NCBI RefSeq assembly: GCF_026191355.1
Contig: NZ_JAPHOQ010000016.1
Location: 1-64,000, forward strand
Reading direction: 5' to 3'
DNA length: 64,000 bases
DNA from: Legionella sheltonii
Lineage (GTDB): Bacteria > Pseudomonadota > Gammaproteobacteria > Legionellales > Legionellaceae
A program made the translations under genes and the position numbers. The notes below the pieces were generated by a model. It was given only the letters and a program-made list of their open reading frames with translations, was not told where the DNA came from and did no database searches. Positions 6,936 through 15,394 of this stretch are shown here, piece by piece. Position 1 is the stretch's first letter. Every line of letters starts with the position of its first letter.

Positions 6936-8946
6936 TTACAAACATTGGGACTTGCAACGAGACAGTGACAATATTCTGTGGTTAGGTCTAGACAGAAAAG
7001 ATACGACTGTGAACAGTATTAATGAAGAAGTATTGGATGAGCTGAATAGCCTGCTTCATGAAATTTCACAGGATAAAAACGCTATCGGTTTAATTGTTTA
7101 TTCAGCCAAAGAAAAAGGGTTTATCGCGGGTGCGGATGTAAATGCTTTTTCAAAATTTGAAACTCCAGCCCAAGCCGTAGATTTCCTGCGTAAAGGTCAA
7201 GCAGTGTTTGCTCGATTACAGGCTCTAACAATTCCTAGCGTTGCCATGATAGATGGTTTCTGCATGGGCGGTGGTTATGAGTTGGCTTTGGCGTGTACCT
7301 ATCGAGTCGCTACCGATGAAAAAGATACCCGTATCGGCTTACCTGAAGTGATGTTGGGCATACATCCAGGCTGGGGTGGCTCAGTACGTTTACCTCAGTT
7401 AATTGGTGGTTTTAACGCTTTGTCACAAATTATTTTGACTGGAAGTGCAGTACCGGCTGCAAAAGCTAAGAGCTTAGGAATGGTTGACGATGTAGTGCCA
7501 ATACGTCAGTTAAAACGAGCCGCAGTCTATTTTATTAAGAATAAACCAGCGCAACATAAACCTTCATTGATACAGGGATTAACGAATAAAGCATGGCTGA
7601 GAAAGCCTATTGCTGCGTTAATGCGCCGTAATGTGGCTAAGCGAGTACGAAAAGAGCATTATCCAGCACCTTATGCCATTATTGATCTGTGGGAAAAAGA
7701 AGGTGGTATGGGTGATAGGGCTTATTTGAAGGAAATAGACTCTGTAGAGCATTTAGTATCAACTGGCATCACGTCAAAAAATTTAATTCGCGCTTTTTCA
7801 TTACGCGAACGTTTAAAAGGTTTTGCAAAAGGGAGTAATTTTAAGGCACATCATATCCATGTTATTGGTGCTGGTGTAATGGGTGGGGATATTGCTGCTT
7901 GGTGCGCACTACGTGGCTTGCGAGTTACCTTACAAGATCAATCCTACGATAAAATTGCTCCTGCGATTGGCCGTGCCCATGCTCTATATAAGAAAAAATT
8001 ACGTAAACCTCGACTTATTCAGGCTGCGATGGATAACTTAATCCCTGATCCTGAAGGACATGGAATCGCAAGAGCTGATGTCATTATTGAGGCGGTTTTC
8101 GAAAATCTTGCAGTAAAACAAGAAATTATGAAGAAAGTTGAAAAGCTTGCTAAAAAAGATGCCATTATCGCAACCAATACATCCAGCATACCTCTGGATG
8201 AAATGAGTAGTGTAATGAGTAATCCTAATCGCCTTGTCGGAATTCATTTCTTTAATCCGGTCGCTAAGATGGATTTAGTTGAGGTAGTGAGTAGTGCACA
8301 AACCTCTAAGAAAGTAGAAGTTAATTCGTGCGCTTTTGTTAATCAAATTGGTAAGCTACCATTACCCGTTAAATCCAGCCCAGGATTTTTAGTGAATCGA
8401 GTGTTAATGCCATATCTCATGGAATGTGTTCAATTATTGGATGAGGGGTATAGCGCTGAAACTATTGATGAAGCAGCCCTATCATTTGGCATGTTCATGG
8501 GACCTGTTGAGCTGGCAGATACTGTAGGACTAGATGTTGGTTTAGCTGTTGCAGAAAATCTAACGAGTCATTTTGGCGGAACTGTTCCCCAAAGACTGCG
8601 TGATATGGTTAAAGAAGGTAAACTGGGTCGTAAAACAGGCCAAGGGATTTATCAATATAAAAATGGTAAGCCAATTAAAAAACAGCCAAGTACACCAATT
8701 GATCCTCATATTGCAGATCGGTTAATTCTACGAATGGTAAATGAGTCAGCTGCCTGTTTGCGTGAGGGTGTTGTTGCTGATGCAGATTTACTTGATGCAG
8801 GCATGATTTTCGCTACAGGATTTGCTCCATTTCGTGGCGGCCCTATGAACTATGCTAAGGATTTTGGAACAAATAATTTAGAAAATTTATTTAAGACCCT
8901 TGAATCCAAGTATGGAAAGCGTTTTAAAGTAGATGAAAGTTTGTGA
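6928..8946 (+). CDS. fadJ: Bifunctional enoyl-CoA hydratase / 3-hydroxyacyl-CoA dehydrogenase
   Basis: A 672-residue multifunctional alpha subunit. Residues 1-190 are a crotonase domain with the two catalytic Glu residues near 118 (GGGYELALA) and 140 (GLPEVMLGIHPGWGG). From about 308 a Rossmann NAD-binding fold begins (IGAGVMGGD), with the dehydrogenase His in GIHFFNPVAKMDLVE and then two C-terminal HCDH domains (PGFLVNRVLMPYL; FRGGPMNYA). It is somewhat shorter than E. coli FadJ (714) and FadB (729). It overlaps the thiolase gene by 8 bp and completes a two-gene beta-oxidation operon. FadB-type assignment cannot be excluded without alignment. Confidence 0.9.
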   Translation: MNNYKHWDLQRDSDNILWLGLDRKDTTVNSINEEVLDELNSLLHEISQDKNAIGLIVYSAKEKGFIAGADVNAFSKFETPAQAVDFLRKGQAVFARLQALTIPSVAMIDGFCMGGGYELALACTYRVATDEKDTRIGLPEVMLGIHPGWGGSVRLPQLIGGFNALSQIILTGSAVPAAKAKSLGMVDDVVPIRQLKRAAVYFIKNKPAQHKPSLIQGLTNKAWLRKPIAALMRRNVAKRVRKEHYPAPYAIIDLWEKEGGMGDRAYLKEIDSVEHLVSTGITSKNLIRAFSLRERLKGFAKGSNFKAHHIHVIGAGVMGGDIAAWCALRGLRVTLQDQSYDKIAPAIGRAHALYKKKLRKPRLIQAAMDNLIPDPEGHGIARADVIIEAVFENLAVKQEIMKKVEKLAKKDAIIATNTSSIPLDEMSSVMSNPNRLVGIHFFNPVAKMDLVEVVSSAQTSKKVEVNSCAFVNQIGKLPLPVKSSPGFLVNRVLMPYLMECVQLLDEGYSAETIDEAALSFGMFMGPVELADTVGLDVGLAVAENLTSHFGGTVPQRLRDMVKEGKLGRKTGQGIYQYKNGKPIKKQPSTPIDPHIADRLILRMVNESAACLREGVVADADLLDAGMIFATGFAPFRGGPMNYAKDFGTNNLENLFKTLESKYGKRFKVDESL

Positions 8947-8980
8947 TGCGGTTCTGCTGTTTTTTTAAAATATAATCGAA

Positions 8981-9061
8981 GTCATTACGAGGGCAACGAG
9001 GGATCCCCATGCTCTAGCATGGATAAATCAATGGGACAACCCTTGTTGCCCGCGAGATGAC
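8981..9061. repeat. Dispersed imperfect palindrome, copy 1 (GTCAT...ATGAC ends)
   Basis: An 81-bp element begins GTCAT (8981-8985) and ends ATGAC (9057-9061), with an internal GAGGGCAACGAGGGATCC block. The copy at 45808-45885, read on the minus strand, shares GTCAT, CGAG, CAACGAGGGATC and both ends. It lies between the fadJ stop and the L,D-transpeptidase gene and supplies a spurious upstream ATG for the latter. It resembles a small palindromic MITE- or REP-like repeat. Confidence 0.6.
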
Positions 9062-9104
9062 AGCAAAAATCTCGAATTATTCTGCATTAATCCGGATTAC
9101 CAAG

Positions 9105-10016
9105 ATGGATATAACATTGCAAAAGTTCTTAAACAAAAAAAGGTTATTTTTTTTAATTTTCTTACAACTCTTTTGCCTATCTTTTTCTCATGCAACAACC
9201 TTAGTTTTACCTGCAGCAGGAGACGTAGTTGGAGAAGTTCAATACACACTATCCGAAGCGAATGAAACAATTGATGAGATAGGAAAGCGTTTTGATGTTG
9301 GTTTTTATGAAATCCTCAGAGCAAATCCTCACCTCAATACCAAGCAATTGATCGTTAATTCTCGTCTTGTTATTCCAGCCCAGTACATCTTGCCTAGTGT
9401 ACCTAGAAAAGGAATTGTTATTAATCTAGCTGAATATCGACTGTATTATTTTCCTGAACATGAGAATGTGGTGATTACTTTCCCTGTTGGCATTGGTCGA
9501 AAAGGTTGGAGTACTCCTTTGGGGTTAACCAAAATTATTGCAAAAGAAGCAAATCCTAAATGGCGTCCAACTGAAAATCTTCGCGCTGAAGCAGAAAAAA
9601 ATGGTGATTTTCTTCCTGATGAGTTTCCTTCAGGGCCTTATAATCCACTCGGTCAATATGCTCTACGGCTGGAGTGGCCAACCTTTTTAATTCATGGTAC
9701 AAACAGACTCGATGGAATTGGAATGCGTGTCAGTGCGGGATGCATTCGTATGTTTCCGGATGATATCGAATATCTTTTTCGTGTGGTGCCAATAGGAACA
9801 CCAGTTCGGGTCATCAACGAACCAGTAAAAATTGGAAAAGATGAAGGAGCATGGGTAATACAAATGCATCCTCTTTTGAGTGAACAACGCAATGAATCCT
9901 TACAATCAGCACTACAAAATCAATTAAGAATTCACAATCTTCTCAGCGTCAGTAGCAACAAAGTAATTCAAAATGAGCTTGCATATCCTACGGGCTTGAT
10001 ACGAAAAATTTTGTAA
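9105..10016 (+). CDS. LysM-containing L,D-transpeptidase (YkuD family)
   Basis: An exported enzyme of 303 residues that would form 3-3 peptidoglycan crosslinks or attach lipoprotein to the wall. I choose the ATG at 9105: the earlier in-frame ATG at 9057 lies inside a dispersed repeat, and 9105 is followed at once by a signal peptide (LNKKRLFFLIFLQLFCLSFS). Residues about 45-95 are LysM-like (ETIDEIGKRFDVGFYEILRANPHL). The catalytic YkuD domain shows FLIHGTN and SAGCIRMFPDDI, with the His and Cys nucleophile intact. The final 50 residues are outside the domain. Enh/Ldt-type proteins of this kind are common in Legionella. Confidence 0.88.
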   Translation: MDITLQKFLNKKRLFFLIFLQLFCLSFSHATTLVLPAAGDVVGEVQYTLSEANETIDEIGKRFDVGFYEILRANPHLNTKQLIVNSRLVIPAQYILPSVPRKGIVINLAEYRLYYFPEHENVVITFPVGIGRKGWSTPLGLTKIIAKEANPKWRPTENLRAEAEKNGDFLPDEFPSGPYNPLGQYALRLEWPTFLIHGTNRLDGIGMRVSAGCIRMFPDDIEYLFRVVPIGTPVRVINEPVKIGKDEGAWVIQMHPLLSEQRNESLQSALQNQLRIHNLLSVSSNKVIQNELAYPTGLIRKIL

Positions 10017-10069
10017 AGGGGTTACCCTTGTATTTGGATCAGGTGCATTACACGATTTAAAATAATTTA

Positions 10070-10933
10070 TTAGCTTTTTAAGGCATATGATGTAAAAGGC
10101 GATCTATCTCGAGTACAGTATTTCAATAGTAGATGGCTGATGAGCAAGATGATTAAGGCCGTCACAATATCGCTTATATAGTGCCATCCCAGTAGAACGC
10201 AGGATGCAATAAGTAATACATTGATTATCATCAGCATAAAATATGGAATTGACCATTCTCTAAGCAAGTTCACACATAATATGGCCCATATAGTATGAAA
10301 GGAAGGAAGAGCTATTAATCCACCCTCATTTGTAGTTGGATTAATATAATGGTGGATTTGTCTGAATTTAAGACCAGTATCTATTTGCTCGGGGGAAAAT
10401 AAAGGACTGTTGATAATGCTTGCAGGAGCTGTTGTAGGAAAAAAGTAATAAATGACAAAACCAATTAAAACGGTAGACAACATATAAAAATAATACTCTC
10501 TGATCAGATGAAAACGGCATGTAATAATGATCAGCATAGGTAAAACGCTCATTTGATAAGGCAGGGTGTCATAAATTTTACCTAATACATATTTAAAGTG
10601 AGGATGGTTATCTGTCCAGATTAATATTTTTTCCATATGGATAGATAAGTGCTTTTCAAAGTCAACGATATATTGATCAATAGCAGGAAAGGGGGTTAAC
10701 TGTACTGCATTGGTTGCGATGGCAACTACACTCATTACCATAAAAAGATAAATCAATTCTCTTCCAGCTTGTACAGATTTGTTTCCCTGGGGAAAATAAA
10801 GGATTAGTCCTAGATTCATGAGAATTAATGTTAATGCTAAATAAGGTATGCCAGCAGGAAAGTAGTTATTGCCGGGATAATTATAAAATAAATAGTTTAT
10901 TAAAAAGGCAATAACAGATAATGCCAGAATCAA
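10070..10933 (-). CDS. PAP2-superfamily membrane phosphatase, N terminus cut by IS
   Basis: A 287-residue polytopic inner-membrane protein with about six hydrophobic segments. The PAP2 motifs are PSFHTIWAILC near residue 205 and LGWHYISDIV near 248; these give the catalytic His pair, as in PAP2_3/inositol-phosphorylceramide-synthase-like enzymes, which hydrolyse or transfer lipid phosphates. The listed start is only a TTG. The frame continues a few codons further upstream (TLPFFAG before the first listed residue) to a stop at the junction with the IS256-family element at 10961. I infer that the insertion removed the original start and perhaps 5-15 residues. Activity may survive since the catalytic part is intact. 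Confidence 0.75.
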   Translation of the reverse strand: MILALSVIAFLINYLFYNYPGNNYFPAGIPYLALTLILMNLGLILYFPQGNKSVQAGRELIYLFMVMSVVAIATNAVQLTPFPAIDQYIVDFEKHLSIHMEKILIWTDNHPHFKYVLGKIYDTLPYQMSVLPMLIIITCRFHLIREYYFYMLSTVLIGFVIYYFFPTTAPASIINSPLFSPEQIDTGLKFRQIHHYINPTTNEGGLIALPSFHTIWAILCVNLLREWSIPYFMLMIINVLLIASCVLLGWHYISDIVTALIILLISHLLLKYCTRDRSPFTSYALKS

Positions 10934-10960
10934 TCCAGCAAAAAACGGTAGTGTTTAAAT

Positions 10961-12272
10961 AACTGTGTCATCTCTTTTAATTTGTTTATAATTTAACACT
11001 TAAAAGAGGTAGATATGAATAAAAAGAAAATAGATTTATCGAATTTTGATTTCAATGAGTTCAAATTAGAGGCTTTGACCCAGTTAAAGTCTGGCCAATC
11101 TCTCACTGGAAAAGACGGCATACTGACCCCCTTAATAAAAGAGCTATTAGAGGCGGCATTAGAAGGTGAAATGGATTCTCATATGACTGATTGTCATGAG
11201 ACAGGTATTTCAAACCGTCGCAACGGCAAAACGACTAAAACAATTAAATCAACAACTGGAGTTTTTGATTTAGAAACACCTCGAGATAGGGATGGCAGCT
11301 TTGAACCCGAGCTTGTAAAAAAACGTCAAACGGTACTCAACGAGTCACTGGATAATAAAGTCCTAGCCCTCTATGCGATAGGCATGAGTTACGAGGCGAT
11401 AAGCGAGCATTTATCTGAGATGTATGGACTAGAAGTCTCGAGTGCTAAAATCAGCCTGATTACTGACAAACTATTACCCCTGATTACCGAGTGGCGTAAT
11501 CGCTCCCTAGAATCTGTATACCCAATCGTTTTTCTTGATGCCATGCACTTTAAAGTACGTGTTGAAGGTAAGGTCATAAGTAGAGCATTTTACACCGTCC
11601 TTGCTGTAAATTCAGAAGGTAAAAAAGATATTCTAGGGCTCTATTTATCTGAGGCAGAGGGAGCTCGTTTTTGGCTTAGTGTATTAAATGACCTTAAAGC
11701 TCGTGGTGTAGAGGATATCCTTATAGCAAGCATCGATGGACTTAAGGGATTTCCTGATGCCATTGCTGAAGTTTTTCCTAACACCGAGATCCAGCTTTGT
11801 GTCGTTCATCAAATTCGCAACTCATTAAAGTATGTGGTTAGTAAGGACCAGAAAGCCTTTATGGCCGATTTAAAGCTGGTTTATAAGGCTTCAAGCAAAG
11901 ATATGGCTTTGCATCATCTACTTGAGTTGGAAGAGAAATGGGGCAAAAAATACCCGGCGGTGATGAAATCCTGGAATAACAACTGGGAAGCTCTATCACA
12001 ATACTTCAAATACCCAGAAGAGCTAAGACGCATCATTTACACTACCAATATTGTTGAAGGCTTTCATCGGCAAATTCGCAAGTACACTAAAAATAAAGGC
12101 GCTTTCACCAGTGAAAACGCCCTTATTAAGCTTATTTATTGTGCTTGCCAGAAAGTACTGGAAAAATGGAATCAGCCCATGCACAATTGGGCGCTTATCG
12201 TGTCCCAGTTACAAATCTATTTCGAAGACAGACTAACCCTGGGACTTAGATAATGACTGAGGTGACACAGTT
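10961..12272 (+). mobile_element. IS256-family insertion sequence
   Basis: A 1312-bp element with imperfect terminal inverted repeats: AACTGTGTCATCTC at 10961-10974 and, on the opposite strand, AACTGTGTCACCTC at 12259-12272. One transposase gene fills it. The 8-bp flanks (GTTTAAAT on the left, GGATGAAC on the right) do not match, so no target duplication is visible. This points to a rearrangement or deletion at one end after insertion, or to different ends than I drew. Confidence 0.85.
11015..12253 (+). CDS. IS256/Mutator-family transposase
   Basis: A 412-residue DDE transposase that looks intact. The catalytic triad is visible as Asp about 175 (VFLDAMHFK), Asp about 241 (IASIDGLKGF) and Glu about 348 (TTNIVEGFHRQIRK). 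The family signature around the second Asp and the following CVVHQIRNS helix is typical of Mutator/IS256. The ATG is preceded by AAGAGGTAG. It is the only gene between the inverted repeats, and full-length, so the element may still be mobile. Confidence 0.95.
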   Translation: MNKKKIDLSNFDFNEFKLEALTQLKSGQSLTGKDGILTPLIKELLEAALEGEMDSHMTDCHETGISNRRNGKTTKTIKSTTGVFDLETPRDRDGSFEPELVKKRQTVLNESLDNKVLALYAIGMSYEAISEHLSEMYGLEVSSAKISLITDKLLPLITEWRNRSLESVYPIVFLDAMHFKVRVEGKVISRAFYTVLAVNSEGKKDILGLYLSEAEGARFWLSVLNDLKARGVEDILIASIDGLKGFPDAIAEVFPNTEIQLCVVHQIRNSLKYVVSKDQKAFMADLKLVYKASSKDMALHHLLELEEKWGKKYPAVMKSWNNNWEALSQYFKYPEELRRIIYTTNIVEGFHRQIRKYTKNKGAFTSENALIKLIYCACQKVLEKWNQPMHNWALIVSQLQIYFEDRLTLGLR

Positions 12273-12331
12273 GGATGAACACTCTCCAAAAAACATAATC
12301 GAGCGTGATGATACTTGACCCATTTAGTAGA

Positions 12332-12532
12332 TTATTCGACCGTTTCTAAAAGCTGTTGCTTTTGCTTTATTGCATGAAAAATCTCTTCTCTATGCACATT
12401 CACCGATCTAGGTGCGTCAACACCAAACTTAATATTTCCATGTTCTTGTGTTTTAAAAGCTAAAATTTTAACAGTAGCATCACCAATATGAATTATTAAA
12501 GGTTCTTCGAACTGAAGAGAAATTATATCCAT
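12332..12532 (-). CDS. Divergent CsrA/RsmA-family RNA-binding protein
   Basis: A 66-residue protein that aligns by eye with CsrA over beta strands 2-5 and the C-terminal helix: LIIHIGDATVKILAF, then IKFGVDAPRSVNVHREEIFHAI. The conserved VHREE, including the RNA-contacting Arg, is kept. The first strand is unlike CsrA: the usual ILTRR is replaced by IISLQFEEP, so the two N-terminal Arg residues of the RNA-binding face are missing. The ATG has AGAGG six bases upstream. Legionella genomes carry several CsrA paralogues besides the canonical regulator of the transmission switch. This one may bind different RNAs or form altered dimers. Confidence 0.85.
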   Translation of the reverse strand: MDIISLQFEEPLIIHIGDATVKILAFKTQEHGNIKFGVDAPRSVNVHREEIFHAIKQKQQLLETVE

Positions 12533-12714
12533 TAAAAACCTCTATGACTTTTAGATAAGTTGATTGTAAAATCAATAATATTTTCTTAATGCACGGTAAC
12601 CTAATTCATAGATACTTGTCACTAAAAAATTAATACAAACCCATAAAAAATAAATTCATTCCCACTCTTCTTCGCTTTACATAGAAATTTCGCCACTTTT
12701 TAATCGATTGATAA

Positions 12715-12743
12715 TTGTATGATGTACTTAAAATGGTTATAAT
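12715..12743 (+). promoter_or_regulatory. Probable promoter of the rpsF operon
   Basis: TTGTAT (12715-12720), a 17-bp spacer, and a perfect TATAAT (12738-12743). It leaves a leader of about 65 nt before rpsF, long enough for feedback control by ribosomal protein, as known for S6:S18 leaders in other bacteria. I could not establish the S6:S18-binding fold by eye. Confidence 0.5.
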
Positions 12744-12816
12744 TGGCAGCTTTTTTTATAAACCTTGCCTTACTGTTGTTTTCGATGACAGGAGGCTTCA
12801 TCCATAAGGAGAAATC

Positions 12817-13155
12817 ATGAGACATTATGAAATTATGTTTCTTGTGCACCCGGATCAAAGCGAACAAGTTCCAGCAATGGTTGAGCGCTATGAAGGGATC
12901 ATAAGCAAGCACAGTGGTGTGATCCACCGAAAAGAGGACTTAGGTCGTCGTCAATTAGCTTATCCAATAAGTGATGTTCATAAAGCGCACTACATTCTTA
13001 TGAATATTGAGTGCAGTCTTGAAGCTCTGGAAGAAATTAAAAATGCATTCAAATACAATGATGCAATCATTAGAAACTTAATTACTCGTCAAAAACAAGC
13101 GATCACTACTGAATCTGTTTTGATGAAGAAAGAAAAAGAAACCAGATCAGCTTAA
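12817..13155 (+). CDS. rpsF: 30S ribosomal protein S6
   Basis: A 112-residue S6 with the family start [18 protein letters not shown] and the conserved [12 protein letters not shown] and AHYILMNIE segments. It binds 16S rRNA with S18 in the central domain of the small subunit. AAGGAG lies seven bases before the ATG. It is the first gene of the operon rpsF-rpsR-(membrane protein)-rplI. The C-terminal tail is charged and lacks the long polyglutamate region of E. coli S6. Confidence 0.97.
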   Translation: MRHYEIMFLVHPDQSEQVPAMVERYEGIISKHSGVIHRKEDLGRRQLAYPISDVHKAHYILMNIECSLEALEEIKNAFKYNDAIIRNLITRQKQAITTESVLMKKEKETRSA

Positions 13156-13169
13156 GAGGAGTCTTATTT

Positions 13170-13397
13170 ATGTCAGCTTATTTTCGTAGAAAAAAAATGT
13201 GCCGTTTTAGTGCTGAAGGCGGTAATGAGATTGATTATAAAGATATCAATTTATTGAAAAATTACATATCTGAAACCGGGAAAATTGTACCAAGTCGTAT
13301 TACTGGTACACAAACTCGTTTTCAAAGACAATTAGCAAGAGCAATTATGCAAGCCAGATTCCTTGGTCTGTTGCCTTATTGTGATAGCCATAAATAA
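13170..13397 (+). CDS. rpsR: 30S ribosomal protein S18
   Basis: A 75-residue S18 with the family features: basic N terminus with RRKKMCRF, the [19 protein letters not shown] core and the [10 protein letters not shown] motif. It pairs with S6 on the platform of the 30S subunit. It follows rpsF by 14 bp with an AGAGGAG ribosome binding site and precedes a membrane protein gene by 6 bp. It has the single early Cys typical of the zinc-free S18 form. Confidence 0.97.
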   Translation: MSAYFRRKKMCRFSAEGGNEIDYKDINLLKNYISETGKIVPSRITGTQTRFQRQLARAIMQARFLGLLPYCDSHK

Positions 13398-13403
13398 ATA
13401 ATA

Positions 13404-14306
13404 ATGATGCGAGCAGGCAATTTTATAACAAGACAATGTAAGGTAATACTTGAAAGTAAGCAGCAAGCGATTCTTTATGCTGTTATTTTTTCAGTGTTAC
13501 CCTTTGCCTCTTGGCTTTCAGTTGCTTTAGTTAGTTTAGTAACCTTAAGAAAGGGTGCAAAATCTGGTTTTGATGTTTTGTTGCCTGCACTTATTATTCA
13601 TTCTGTTCCACTGATAATGTTAATTCCATTATCCGGAGCAATAATTAATACTCTGATTGCTTATTTGCCCTGTTATTTTGCAGCTTTGAGTTTGCGAAAT
13701 ACTGAAAAGTGGCAAGCAGTAGCTGGGGTATTTTTTGTGCTGGCCTTTTTGGGATGTTTGTTCCTTCAACTTTTAGCGCCTGGTTTTATTGTGGAACAAT
13801 ATAATCAATTTAAATTGATTTTGACACAATACCAGGAGGTGGTTGATTCTGCTTTGAGTGGCATAAGTTCATTAGTTTTGGCGCAATTATTCTTCGGCAT
13901 TCAGATATTAAGCGTTATTGTTTCTGCAACAATGTCCTTGATGTTTGCACGAGCAATGCAAGCCAAATTATTTTTACCTGGTGGTTTCAGGAATGAGCTA
14001 ATGGCATTTCGAAGTGGTAGACTTTCATTTTTAGTTTTTTTGGGTGTTTCGTTGGCAACTTTTTATGAAATTCCCTTGGCTATGAATGTCCTTCCAATAG
14101 TGCTGTGTTATTTCTTGGCTTCTGGATTTGGTCTGGTTTATTTTATTTTCTCTCGTAAGAGACAAGTTAAGGTATTCATTTTATTAATGTTATTAATGTT
14201 AGTGAAACCAACTTTTGTATTATGTGCCTGCATTGTCCTTGGTTCATTAGATAGTTTAGTTAATTTTAGATCGTATTTACCTTCAAGGGTTGGCGAATCA
14301 ATTTAA
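13404..14306 (+). CDS. DUF2232-like integral membrane protein
   Basis: A 300-residue hydrophobic protein with about eight membrane spans, inserted between rpsR and rplI. The same place is held by a DUF2232-type membrane protein in many gammaproteobacteria, and the size and topology fit; individual conserved residues are not obvious by eye. Function is unknown; the constant ribosomal-operon location suggests a housekeeping role in the envelope or in transport. It starts 6 bp after rpsR and ends 12 bp before rplI, so it is co-transcribed with them. Confidence 0.75.
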   Translation: MMRAGNFITRQCKVILESKQQAILYAVIFSVLPFASWLSVALVSLVTLRKGAKSGFDVLLPALIIHSVPLIMLIPLSGAIINTLIAYLPCYFAALSLRNTEKWQAVAGVFFVLAFLGCLFLQLLAPGFIVEQYNQFKLILTQYQEVVDSALSGISSLVLAQLFFGIQILSVIVSATMSLMFARAMQAKLFLPGGFRNELMAFRSGRLSFLVFLGVSLATFYEIPLAMNVLPIVLCYFLASGFGLVYFIFSRKRQVKVFILLMLLMLVKPTFVLCACIVLGSLDSLVNFRSYLPSRVGESI

Positions 14307-14318
14307 GGGGTTATTAAG

Positions 14319-14768
14319 ATGGAAGTTATCTTATTAGAAAAAGTGAGAAATTTAGGTAACCTGGGTGATAAAGTAAATGTAAAATCAGGTTATGGCCGTA
14401 ATTTTTTGATACCACAAAATAAAGCGGTTTTTGCAACACCAAAAAATATCGAGATGTTCGAAAAACGTCGAGCTGAGCTTGAGAAAAAGGCGCAACAATC
14501 CTTTGCTACTGCTGAGCAACGCGCTGCCAAATTAAATGACACCAATTTAGTTATTAGCGCTATGGCGAGCGATGAAGGAAAATTATATGGTTCCGTTGGT
14601 ATTAATGAAATCAAAGATGCTTTAACTGAGAAAGGCATTGATGTAGTTAAACGTGAAATCGTAATGCCTGAAGGTCCCCTTCACTCAATTGGTAGTTTCG
14701 TAGTTGAGATACATGTTCACAGCGATGTTGTTGCTAAATTGCATGTGGAAATTATTCCAGCTAAGTAA
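14319..14768 (+). CDS. rplI: 50S ribosomal protein L9
   Basis: A 149-residue L9 of standard length. The N-terminal domain has the signature [19 protein letters not shown] and [13 protein letters not shown], followed by the long connecting helix (residues about 45-75) and a C-terminal domain. It binds 23S rRNA near the base of the L1 stalk and restrains frameshifting. It is the last gene of the rpsF operon and is followed 16 bp later by a clear intrinsic terminator. Confidence 0.97.
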   Translation: MEVILLEKVRNLGNLGDKVNVKSGYGRNFLIPQNKAVFATPKNIEMFEKRRAELEKKAQQSFATAEQRAAKLNDTNLVISAMASDEGKLYGSVGINEIKDALTEKGIDVVKREIVMPEGPLHSIGSFVVEIHVHSDVVAKLHVEIIPAK

Positions 14769-14784
14769 GCATCTATAGCATTGT

Positions 14785-14820
14785 AACCCGGGTGGAGCGA
14801 CTGTCGTAACCCGGGTTTTC
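14785..14820 (+). terminator. Intrinsic terminator of the rpsF-rplI operon
   Basis: A perfect 9-bp stem, AACCCGGGT (14785-14793) with ACCCGGGTT (14809-14817), encloses a 15-nt loop and is followed by TTCTC. The stem is G+C-rich against an AT-rich background. The run of T is short, but position and symmetry fit, and it may also serve the convergent minus-strand gene. Confidence 0.7.
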
Positions 14821-14875
14821 TCAATCCAATAATCGCTCAAGCAGACACCCTAAGCTATCCATTTCCTTTCAAATA

Positions 14876-15391
14876 CTACATTAAAATAATTCTATAAAGT
14901 GCAAGTAAGGCAATTACTGTATTCAAAATAGCCCAAATATAAGAAGCATATAATCCTTTATACCCGCTGTAGTAGGCATAAATGGCAACAAGTGTACTTC
15001 CTGAAAAAAATATCCATTTATCATTGTAGGCAAAACCCATAGAAAGCAAGGCAATTCCAAAAATTCCCAAAATTAAAAATACACTACTTTCTTTTCCAAA
15101 CATTAAATAAAATGTGAGCAGTTGGCAGCACAGTAATATAGGTAAGAAAAACTGAGTATAGGGCCCACTTCCTAATAAAATGGCTGCATGGCCTGCGATA
15201 AGAATTAATTGAAGTGCTATAAAAAAAAGCAATCTAAAATAGATTGCCGTTATAAGTAATGCAACACCGCCAATGAAATAATGCAATTGAGAATACAGTT
15301 TGGGGGGGGTCGTCCCAAAATACTTCAAAAGACCGTATACAATAATGAGGGAGCCAATGACTCCCAAAAAAATAAATATTTTTTTAGCCAC
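14876..15391 (-). CDS. Unrecognised inner-membrane protein
   Basis: A 171-residue protein that is almost wholly hydrophobic, with six likely membrane spans (for example residues 4-24, 37-55, 57-76, 80-98, 102-120, 145-168). I recognise no family. It starts 3 bp after the stop of the EnhB-like gene on the same strand, so the two are very likely translated from one mRNA and may work together at the envelope. Confidence 0.6.
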   Translation of the reverse strand: MAKKIFIFLGVIGSLIIVYGLLKYFGTTPPKLYSQLHYFIGGVALLITAIYFRLLFFIALQLILIAGHAAILLGSGPYTQFFLPILLCCQLLTFYLMFGKESSVFLILGIFGIALLSMGFAYNDKWIFFSGSTLVAIYAYYSGYKGLYASYIWAILNTVIALLALYRIILM

Positions 15392-15394
15392 ATA

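Noticed and set aside
9057..9104. Upstream ATG for the L,D-transpeptidase gene
   Set aside because: It lies in the inverted-repeat end of a dispersed element, and the signal peptide begins at the later ATG at 9105.
12272..12331. Missing 5' end of the PAP2 gene on the right side of the IS
   Set aside because: A short minus-strand ATG-TTT-TTT-GGA frame can be read there, but without a target duplication or matching relatives it cannot be joined to the PAP2 frame with any confidence.
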